From Antedon mediterranea (lineage: Eukaryota; Echinodermata; Crinoidea; Comatulida; Antedonidae): a stretch of DNA of 64,000 bases. The DNA is taken from the NCBI RefSeq assembly GCF_964355755.1, contig NC_092671.1, positions 19,184,001-19,248,000 of the forward strand, given 5' to 3'. The position numbers were made by a program, and so were the translations under genes. The notes under the pieces were generated by a model. It had not been told where the DNA came from. It did no database searches and worked only from the letters and a program-made list of their open reading frames with translations. Every line of letters begins with the position of its first letter. The stretch's first letter is position 1. Positions 56,570-64,000 of the stretch are shown piece by piece.

Positions 56570-59500
56570 GGTACGTACCGGCAAGGATCGTTACCGCTAT
56601 ATTATTATTTTTCTTTATTCTGATATAAAAAATCAAATAGGATAAATACACAAAAAAGTACCGAGACGGCAAACTTATTTCCATTGTGGTCCTAAACAAA
56701 TATAACAGAATAAACAAGGAAAACCACAATTACTTAAACATAATACACAAACAAATAGCAAATTAAATTTCTCTTAATCTAAGAATTTCACAAAAATAAC
56801 CTTTTGATCTCTGTTTAAATAATTGTAATGAAGAGGAGCTTTGAACAAAATAGGGGAGTGAATTCCATAACTGAATGCTTGTTATTAAGAAAGTTGACCT
56901 GTTGTGAGTTCCTATGACTGGAATTTGGATCGAAATGCTGTCTCTAGCAAATCTTGTATTGTGATTGTGACGTTGTCTCGTCAGGGTAATTGTATCCAGG
57001 TAAGATGGAGCACTTTTATTAATTATTTTATACATAATACATAGTTTCCTCTCTTGTACTCTTAGGTCAACTGGCAACCAATTTAAGTTTACAAACTCAT
57101 GTATACCTATATGAGATCGTGGTCCTAGGTTCGAAATGCACCTAATAATTTTGTTTTGAGACGTCTGTAGCCTATTTTTAATATATTTATTTGTACACGA
57201 GTACCATACACAGCACCCATAGTCATAATGACATTGTGTCAGAGAAGATGCAATTAATTTAAGAGCATATTTAGTAATATATTTTTTATTTCTATTAAGA
57301 AATTTAAGTATACAATGAATTTTATTGATTACTTTCATACCTGTAGCTGTACCAGTCAGGTTCTGGTCAAGATCAATTCCAAGGTATGTGATTGAAGATT
57401 TAGCAGTTATGTTTTTATTATTACAGGTAATTTTCATTTCTGACTGTTTTCTACACATGGTTTTTGTACCAAATAAAATTGACTCCGTCTTACCAAAATG
57501 AAGGGATAATCTATTGTCAGAAAGCCACAGATTCAACGCTTGCAATTCATTACTTAGTCTGTTTTCAATATACTCTCGGTCTTTATTTGTGACCAAAAGG
57601 GCTGCATCGTCTGCATATAGCAACAACTCACAACCAACGGCCGATTCCATGTCGTTGACATATAGCAAAAATAGTAAGGGACCCAGAATAGATCCCTGGG
57701 GTACTCCACATTTGACGTCAAGAAATGTTGATTTAGTACCTTTTATGTCAACAACCTGGGATCTACCGTGGAGGTATGATTGCATCCATGACAGAGATAG
57801 ACTAGTAAAACCCATGGCCTTTAATTTATACAATAATATGTCGTGGTCTACTGTGTCGAACGCCTTTTGAAGGTCAATTATTATCATACCAGTCATTTTC
57901 CCTTTATCCCATCCATTTCTAACCGAATCCGATAGATGTATTAGACATGTTTCTGTAGAAAATGAAGGTCTAAAACCTGATTGATAGGTATAAAGAAGTG
58001 ATTGGTCGTTTAGGTAACTCATTAATTGATTATACATAATACGTTCTACAATTTTAGACACTGCAGATAGAATAGAAACGGGTCTATAGTTTCCAGCATA
58101 TAATCGATCTTTCTTTTTGTAAATAGGCACTACCTTAGCAGATTTCCAATCAGAAGGGATATAACCGGTTGAAATGGATATATTTATAATATGGCTCAGT
58201 GGATGTAAGATAGCCAGAGCCCCATCTTTGAAAAATCTGGCAGGCAAGGAATCTAAACCCGCACCTTTCTTACTATTTAAGTTGTTTATTATCGTTAGTA
58301 CGGTTTGTTCATTTACTTCTTTAAAGGCAAATACATCTTTTTTATCTGCATAGTAATGTTTAACGTGGTTTTCATTGTAAGTATTAGATGAAGGAGGGAG
58401 TTTGTTGACTAAATTTTCAGGAGTATTAATGAAAAAGGAATTTAAATAGTCAGCAATCGAGCTTTTGTCATAAATTATTTTATCTTCACATTTTAGAGCA
58501 ATGTTTTCAGATTTATTTTCTGTTCCGGTACCTAAACTTGTTAAAACATTCCATAATTTGTTGGGGTTATTTTTATTTTCATTTAGTTTGTCCGAAAAAT
58601 AAGATGACTTAGCTCTTTTTATTTTATATTTTACAGAATTTCTTAACTTTTTAAAGACAGTAAATATGTGCTCATTACGAGTTCTCTTAAATTTAGCTAA
58701 GCATTTATCACGTTTAATGATCAGATCTCTAATTTCTGATGTGAACCAGGGTTTGGAACGTTGTTTAATTCTTATTTCTTTTAAAGGAGCAACTTGGTTG
58801 ATGGCATTCATCATTTTTAGTTTGAACCAGTCCCATGCAGTGCAGACATTTGTGCAATTTGTGATATCGGACCAATCTAATTCATTTAATTTAGAAGTAA
58901 GTAGTTCTGATGAGTATGATTTCATAGATCGTATTTTAATCGTCTTATGCCTCTTAATCGGGATTTTAACTATCTTTCTGGTGCAGTAAGTTATAAAATG
59001 ATCACTGACACCGTAAGGGATAACTCCGTATTGGAAAATGTTAAGAGGTTCGGATGAGAAAATAAGATCTATGATGGTAGAGGTAGTGCAAGTAATACGT
59101 GTTGGGTCCTTAATAAGTTGGGTGAGATTAAACATATTACAAAATTGGGACACCCATTTATTTTTACTTAAATTATTAGATGATACATCTACATTAAAGT
59201 CACCTAAAATAATAACTTCTTGACCTTGTAAAATATCTCCACAGATTGTCTCAAGTGAGGTAAAAAACGATCGCTGCTTTTCAGGTCGGTAACAGGTTCC
59301 GATTAGAATAGGTTTGGTTTTAGGTAATAGTATATTTATCCATAAAGATTCAATATCATCGTTTTGGAGATCATCTCTCACGTTGTAGGTAAGATCATTT
59401 CGTATATAGAGGCATACGCCTCCTCCAACACTATTCGTACATCTATCTTTTCTTTCAATTGAATAATTTTCGATACTTATTTCACTGTTATTTACAGATT

Positions 59501-60350
59501 TATCCAGCCAGGACTCACTAATTGCTATTAAGGATACATCAGTCTTTTTTGCAATAGACCGAATTTCATCGATTTTTGGAAGAAGGCTTCTGATGTTCAG
59601 GTGTAAACAATGGAGACCTTTGCATCTGAAGATTTCAGATAGCAATGTATCGGGGTCATCACACGAATCGTTTGTAAGAGTTGATGTATCGATATCGCGG
59701 TGGTCATTTGAAGTATCGTTAACATCAGCGTTGCTAAACGGCAGGTTTCTAAATACACATTCTTGGCATTCATATGCAAATTCTTCCCCTGAATGACATA
59801 GATCAGTATACTTCTTTAACGGGAAGTTTATGCAATTTATGTGCGACCAACGATCACAATTATCACACGATATAGCTCGACTGGTTTTGATTATTCCTTT
59901 TGAACAAACTATACATGGGCACTTAGGTTTTCTTGCTCCGGTAGGCCCCGGGCATGGATGGACATCGCCAGCTAGCATAAGACCAAAAAACAGAATAAAG
60001 CTGTCGGCTTTCGTTCTAGTTGTTTTTATTTTTTGCTTTGGTGTTCGGTTATTGACAGGTGTAAATAATTTAGATACAAATATGCTGTATAACTTACTTT
60101 GACCGTGTTTAAAAGACTTGTTTGGTATACATTTTGTAATAAATGTATTGTAGTTAACATCTCGATGTATGTGTATTTCCGATGAGCTCAGATCGATAAA
60201 AATCCGAATTGATAATGTTGCACCGATGACAAACAGGTACAATAGTAAGTTGTTGGCCATTATGATGCTAGGTCACGGCCGCTCGAGAGTTAGGCTTGAG
60301 GAGTGGTATTACAAAGAGTAATAGTAAGATGGCATTTTCCAGGGTCTATT
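56570..60350 (-). mobile_element. nearly full-length CR1/L2-group LINE with intact ORF2
   Basis: An ORF of 1165 codons is preceded by about 90 bp of GC-richer sequence (60261-60350, possible 5' UTR) and followed by a short 3' UTR with GGACCACAATGGAAATAAGT, a phrase common near CR1/L2-type 3' ends, ending near 56590 in GAATAAAGAAAAATAATAAT. No separate ORF1 is visible and I could not fix the exact ends or a target duplication. An uninterrupted frame in a neighbourhood of dead copies points to a recent insertion. Confidence 0.75.
56763..60260 (-). CDS. LINE ORF2: PHD finger, endonuclease and reverse transcriptase
   Basis: The 1165-aa protein cuts genomic DNA and copies the element RNA at the nick. 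A hydrophobic N-terminus (residues 1-20) is followed by LAGDVHPCPGP at about 96 and a Cys/His PHD-type finger at about 112-168. The apurinic endonuclease starts near residue 215 (LHLNIRSLLPK), with GDFNVD at about 353 and GVSDHF at about 421. The reverse transcriptase has AFDTVDHD at about 799, GVPQGSILGPLLF at about 848 and the catalytic YADD at about 880. A HNHNTRFARDS tail closes the protein. All key residues are present and there is no stop. The layout fits the CR1/L2 group; the exact clade is uncertain. Confidence 0.9.
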   Translation of the reverse strand: MANNLLLYLFVIGATLSIRIFIDLSSSEIHIHRDVNYNTFITKCIPNKSFKHGQSKLYSIFVSKLFTPVNNRTPKQKIKTTRTKADSFILFFGLMLAGDVHPCPGPTGARKPKCPCIVCSKGIIKTSRAISCDNCDRWSHINCINFPLKKYTDLCHSGEEFAYECQECVFRNLPFSNADVNDTSNDHRDIDTSTLTNDSCDDPDTLLSEIFRCKGLHCLHLNIRSLLPKIDEIRSIAKKTDVSLIAISESWLDKSVNNSEISIENYSIERKDRCTNSVGGGVCLYIRNDLTYNVRDDLQNDDIESLWINILLPKTKPILIGTCYRPEKQRSFFTSLETICGDILQGQEVIILGDFNVDVSSNNLSKNKWVSQFCNMFNLTQLIKDPTRITCTTSTIIDLIFSSEPLNIFQYGVIPYGVSDHFITYCTRKIVKIPIKRHKTIKIRSMKSYSSELLTSKLNELDWSDITNCTNVCTAWDWFKLKMMNAINQVAPLKEIRIKQRSKPWFTSEIRDLIIKRDKCLAKFKRTRNEHIFTVFKKLRNSVKYKIKRAKSSYFSDKLNENKNNPNKLWNVLTSLGTGTENKSENIALKCEDKIIYDKSSIADYLNSFFINTPENLVNKLPPSSNTYNENHVKHYYADKKDVFAFKEVNEQTVLTIINNLNSKKGAGLDSLPARFFKDGALAILHPLSHIINISISTGYIPSDWKSAKVVPIYKKKDRLYAGNYRPVSILSAVSKIVERIMYNQLMSYLNDQSLLYTYQSGFRPSFSTETCLIHLSDSVRNGWDKGKMTGMIIIDLQKAFDTVDHDILLYKLKAMGFTSLSLSWMQSYLHGRSQVVDIKGTKSTFLDVKCGVPQGSILGPLLFLLYVNDMESAVGCELLLYADDAALLVTNKDREYIENRLSNELQALNLWLSDNRLSLHFGKTESILFGTKTMCRKQSEMKITCNNKNITAKSSITYLGIDLDQNLTGTATGMKVINKIHCILKFLNRNKKYITKYALKLIASSLTQCHYDYGCCVWYSCTNKYIKNRLQTSQNKIIRCISNLGPRSHIGIHEFVNLNWLPVDLRVQERKLCIMYKIINKSAPSYLDTITLTRQRHNHNTRFARDSISIQIPVIGTHNRSTFLITSIQLWNSLPYFVQSSSSLQLFKQRSKGYFCEILRLREI

Positions 60351-60892
60351 ATTAAACATTCCACCTTGACAACATCCTGGATGGATCACCCTCATTAAAT
60401 ATGGTTAAAATAAAAATAAAATAAACAACGTGTTTTATTGGTCTACGGTCAAATCAGCGCTATTAAAAAAATCTAAAAATTTAAGAGTGTAATAAATGGA
60501 CTTCCTCATAACTCTAAACTAACCACGATAGAGTCCTCCGTACCTACCACAAATCCCGCCTCCTTTCCACGACCCATCCTTAATTTTCTTGGACTAATCC
60601 ACATACAGCTCATGCACACTTGTGCACAAACATGTCCCCAGATCAGATTTTGAATATGCCATTTTTACTTATAATAAAGCTAATGACTTCCGCAAAAACT
60701 TCACTTACAAACATCAAAATGACATATTCAACAACAAAAATTTAATTAATTTAATTTCAGGGGGACAATTATATCTGGTGCTTTATGTAGCCTAAATGTT
60801 ATTAATTTGCAATGGCAGTATTTACATGTCTGTGGATACAATCTAAAAGCTAACGAGGCAATTGTGGTCTGAATTGGAGAGTTCTTTATTAT
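60351..60892. other. intergenic, non-coding
   Basis: Lies between the LINE and the end of the 3CxxC gene. Minus-strand AATAAAG directly after the stop at 60893 may serve as that gene's polyadenylation signal. Confidence 0.4.
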
Positions 60893-61046
60893 TTAGAGAT
60901 CAGAGTGAGAGCTATTGTTTCTAGATATCCAGCATTGACGTTTTCCAAATCCACAGCGTTCACAGAGGTCACTTCGATGTGGTGGTTTGCCTTTAGGTTT
61001 GATAGCAACAGATCCGTTTAACGTTCCTTTTACAAGTTTAAAATAT
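60893..61046 (-). CDS. 3CxxC zinc-finger protein, exon 2 (last)
   Basis: Minus-strand exon after the acceptor TTTTTTTCTGATTGTAG. It completes an Arg codon from exon 1 and reads YFKLVKGTLNGSVAIKPKGK, then PPHRSDLCERCGFGKRQCW and a short tail to TAA (48 aligned codons plus the shared one and stop). The CERC...C cluster is the last CxxC pair of the 3CxxC fold, and the PHxxxLCExC pattern is typical of receptor-transporting-protein-like sequences. Joined to exon 1 it gives 143 residues. Confidence 0.85.
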
Positions 61047-61476
61047 CTACAATCAGAAAAAAATGATTATCACGGCATATGTGAGGTCCTAATAATATAG
61101 ATTGTCCGTACGGTAATATTACATTTCTAAATTTTCAATTACAGTATTATTCCAATTGAAGTTGTAGGCCTATAGTATAAGAAGCTAATCCTGAGTTTTT
61201 TAGTACTTCAGAAATACCTTCTGAGGGAGAAGCAGTATAATCAATTTAAAAACACAGAACATAAACTGTTAAATTGGTAATAACAGTCTACAAAACTGTT
61301 TAAATCATCAAAACATAATATAATAAAATATATAAAGACTTAACACTGTCACAAATTCCATGATCAAAGTATTGTTTAATGTAATAAAAATGTCAACTTA
61401 TATGTATCTTAAGTATCTAAAAATTTGCTTAGTCCTTCACTAAAATGTTCACTTTGGAAGAATTACTCCAACCTAC
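61047..61476 (-). other. intron of the 3CxxC gene
   Basis: A 430-bp intron with GTAGGT donor and TTGTAG acceptor, phase 2. AT-rich; nothing else recognised. Confidence 0.8.
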
Positions 61477-61754
61477 CTGCGAATTCCGTATTCAACCATG
61501 TCTTCTAAAACATTCTGGTGAAACCAGGGTGATTCAATTTTCTTACATCTATCACACTTCTGTCGCCATCTTCTTGCTATTCGTTGCTGTTGAAGATCCA
61601 AAGTTAAACAAGAATGATAGCTGCTCCATGAGTGCCCACATCTTCTGCATTGATAGGTACCGTGATCATGAACAGATTGAATTTTGTACTTTTTCTGAAC
61701 ATCTTGTCTATCTAGCCCCTCTTCTTTCATACATTCTCGAATTATTCTCGCCAT
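61477..61754 (-). CDS. 3CxxC zinc-finger protein, exon 1 (RTP/ZAR1-like domain)
   Basis: Minus-strand ATG at 61754 (in-frame TGA upstream) opens MARIIRECMKEEGLDRQDVQ. Then comes GTYQCRRCGHSWSSYHSCLT, a strand-rich segment, WRQKCDRCKK and SPWFHQNVLEDMVEYGIRR. CxxC pairs at about residues 35 and 68, together with one in exon 2, define the zf-3CxxC fold seen in receptor-transporting proteins and in ZAR1. Members bind RNA or help membrane receptors reach the surface; no such role can be read here. There is no signal peptide or membrane segment, unlike RTPs with C-terminal anchors. The exon ends CGCAG followed by GTAGGT, phase 2. A 5' untranslated exon may lie upstream (acceptor-like TTTTTTAG near 61780). 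Confidence 0.85.
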
Positions 61755-62230
61755 ATAAAAAACACATCAACCACCAATCTAAAAAATAAAAATGGCTACT
61801 ATATTATCATTTCATTATTAACAATATTAAATTTGCTGACACGTTATTAACACAAATTAAACACATCAAAGGCAAATATTACCTACACCCCGAAAATAAA
61901 TATATATTTTTCGGAGCAAAAATCAACAATGTTATATAGGCCTAATTGAATAATATGAGTACAGTTAGTTTATAAATAAGTGATTGATGCCGGGTAGCAA
62001 TGGATGATGTCTATTTCTTCAAAACAAAGTTTATCTATAAAATTATTATTGTTGTAGATGAATTCATTTCGTTTTTAAAAACTGTACACTGATGGAATGT
62101 GCATATATTAAAATAGGAAATCTGCACTTTGCCAAACAATGGCAGCGGCACTAAATACAGAATGCCCGTAATAATTTAAAGTAGGAGCCTATAATTTCCT
62201 AGAGTTCTATAGCTGGGAGGCAATTTTCCT
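61755..62230. other. intergenic, nothing recognised
   Basis: Probable promoter side of the 3CxxC gene. No TATA or CCAAT motif that I would call. Confidence 0.4.
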
Positions 62231-63410
62231 TACTACATTAGCTGTTGACCGTTCTACATTAGCTGGTGTTGATTTTTATTTACTACATAAGCTGTTAGTA
62301 TTTCTACATTAGCTGGAGGTTTTACTACATTAGCGGTGGATTGTTCTACAACGGTTGTTTCGATATTAGCTGGCGTTTTCGACATTAGCGGTTGTAACAT
62401 TACTATCACCAGCTAATGTAGAAACTATTATATATGGTACAAACCTATGTCTAAATCATGTGCAAATGCATCTCTTTACTTAGCTATCAGTCTATCCACC
62501 TCTCATAAGCGACCGACTTTCAAAAAGGGGACATCTCGTAAGAGACCACCTCCCTAAAACAGACCGCATATCGTAAGCAACCACCCTCGTTATATTATTA
62601 TATTAGCGACCACCCCTATTGAACGACCGCCATCTCTGTTAAGGGACCGCTTCTCATAATCGATCACCTCTCGTATTTGATCACCTCCTCTCATAAGGGA
62701 CAGCTTCTCATAATCGACCACCTCTCGTAAGCGACCACCTCTCTTAACGACCACAGCTATCGTCAGGGAGACAGAGAGAGAGAGAGAGAGAGGTTGTGTT
62801 CATTAAAAGAGCTGGTCACTTACGAGAGGTGTGGTCGTTAAGAGAAGTAGTCAATTATGAAAAGCGGTCCCTTACGAGAGGTGTGGTCGTTAAGAAATGT
62901 GGTCACTTCCGAGAAGTGATCGATTATGAGAAGCGGTCCCTTATGAGAGGAGGTTAACACTTAAAAGAGATGGTCGATTATGAGAAGTGGTCTCTTAATA
63001 GAGATGGTGGTCTTTCAATAGAGGTGGTCATTTACGAGAGGTGGTCGTTAGTGGATGTTGTTGATTATGAGAAGTGGTCCTTTAAGAGAGAGAGATAGAG
63101 AGGTTGTGGTCCCTTAAAATAGGTGGTAACTTACGAGAGGTGTGGTCGTTAAGAGAGGTAGTCGCATACGATAGGTGGTCGATTATGAAAAGCGGTTGAT
63201 TATGAAAAGCGGTCCCTTACGAGAGTTGATAGTCCTTTAAAAGAGGTGGTCACTTAAGAAATGCTTACGAGATGGCCGCGTTTTGAAAGTCGGTCGTTTA
63301 CGAGATAGCTAAGTAAAGAGACGCATTTGCACATGATTTAGGCATAGGTTTGTACAATATATGATATTTTTGTTACTACATTAGCGGTTGGTGTTTCTAT
63401 ATTAGCTGGC
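62231..63410. mobile_element. fold-back element with reiterated inverted arms
   Basis: The outer parts carry repeated TACATTAGCTG or TACATTAGCGG words (62234-62420 and again at 63375-63409). Inside, arms of 360-600 bp are inverse copies: ACAAACCTATGTCTAAATCA at 62440 against its inverse near 63340, followed by CATCTCTTTACTTAGCTAT. The innermost parts are made of a 20-24-bp unit like CTCGTAAGCGACCACCTCTC, repeated many times with variation, in opposite directions either side of a (GA)n run at 62773. No coding frame is present. Confidence 0.8.
62773..62792. repeat. (GA)n dinucleotide run at the centre of the fold-back element
   Basis: Ten GA units mark the switch point between the two arms. 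A second short GAGAGAGA occurs near 63085. Confidence 0.9.
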
Positions 63411-63509
63411 TGTCGAATTACGGCTACACATGTTTTTCGCTGCTCGGTTCCGGGAATTTCCCTTTCAAAATCACACATTTAAAGGGCTGTAGTACAGTAG
63501 TAATAGTAG

Positions 63510-63679
63510 ACTTGCCCCAAGTCTGTATTATCTTTTTTTTAAATTTATTTGTTTTTATTTCGACCGCGATTTTTGTCTGAAAATACAAATCAAGTAGTAT
63601 ACGTATGAAACGCCATATGTGCCAAAATATTTATCTTTTTACTAATATTAAGACAAAACTCCGTCTGGAACCCAGACTA
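63510..63679 (-). mobile_element. 170-bp deletion derivative of the repeat at 12041-12905
   Basis: Reading the minus strand, the first half matches 12041-12135 and the second half matches 12825-12905, the middle 690 bp being absent. TAGTAATAGTAG flanks both sides (63498-63509 and 63680-63691), a probable 12-bp target duplication. Confidence 0.75.
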
Positions 63680-63691
63680 TAGTAATAGTAG

Positions 63692-64000
63692 GTACGAGTC
63701 ACTAGTACATTTCAAGAGACGAAAGGAGTAAAAGTAAGAAAGGTCTAGAGTAGAATGATGAATGAAATCAATGAAAACGTCTATAATTTCCTTTGCACTT
63801 GATCCTGCTTCATATATTATAACATATTAATTTACAACTTTATATTTAGGGCCTACAATCAATTTCCAGGAAGAGTGGGGGCCCAACATTTTATACATAA
63901 CAAAAATTATACCTACCCAGATTTAACTCTCAACGTATGCCACTATATATTTAAGAAACCATACCTGTCAAAATGTCTACAAATAGCCTAAGGTCATGTA
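63692..64000. other. non-coding, nothing recognised
   Basis: The end of the window shows no gene or repeat boundary. Confidence 0.4.

Noticed and set aside
61445-61789. 114-codon + strand frame
   Set aside because: It is the antisense shadow of 3CxxC exon 1, whose CxxC pairs, splice phase and second exon give strong minus-strand support.

Overview
The window is a piece of an AT-rich animal genome with long introns, many fossil transposons and very few genes. The clearest anchor is a complete gene on the + strand for a ZEB / zfh-1 type zinc-finger homeodomain repressor, running from 18675 to 41261. Its N-terminal finger cluster keeps a finger that I recall from fly zfh-1 but not from vertebrate ZEB1/ZEB2, so the organism is an invertebrate. 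A SINE with a 5S rRNA head (21235-21600), CR1-, Tx1- and Penelope-like retroelements, and very frequent TAGGCCTA palindromes suggest a marine deuterostome such as an echinoderm. That last step is inference, not proof.

Layout. 1-18 kb: mostly non-coding. It holds one unidentified minus-strand coding exon with a good splice donor (1819-1978), a possible 5' exon for the same gene (16734-16809), two Harbinger-like elements carrying relics of a Myb/SANT-like gene (527-1354 and 14250-14914), a 32-bp hairpin minisatellite (7655-8160), a Penelope-like remnant, several MITEs, large inverted repeats and GAT microsatellites. 18.5-43.7 kb: the ZEB gene. Exon 1 (NuRD-recruitment type peptide) lies 16.9 kb upstream of exon 2. 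The large exon 3 carries five fingers, a Smad-binding-like block, two CCHC fingers, the homeodomain and a PLDLS CtBP motif. Exons 4 and 5 carry the C-terminal finger cluster. All four introns are phase 1, and the joined exons give 1087 codons plus a stop. Introns contain the 5S SINE, a TTAA-flanked piggyBac-type MITE and islands of complex sequence with paired CACCTG boxes.

43.7-64 kb: a transposon-rich flank. It contains a palindromic array of about 25 GATATC cores (47403-47892), then a three-level nest. A CR1-like LINE on the minus strand is split by a 5'-truncated Tx1-like LINE on the plus strand, which is itself split by a 3.37-kb element made of two inverted 1.25-kb arms (50706-54078). 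Next come a nearly full-length LINE with an uninterrupted 1165-aa endonuclease/reverse transcriptase on the minus strand (56763-60260), a two-exon minus-strand gene for a small 3CxxC zinc-finger protein (60893-61754), a fold-back element (62231-63410), and a short deletion derivative of a longer repeat found at 12 kb.

The two cellular genes I can name (ZEB and the 3CxxC protein) show no sign of working together. The rest is retrotransposon or DNA-transposon material, and non-coding DNA in which I see no function.
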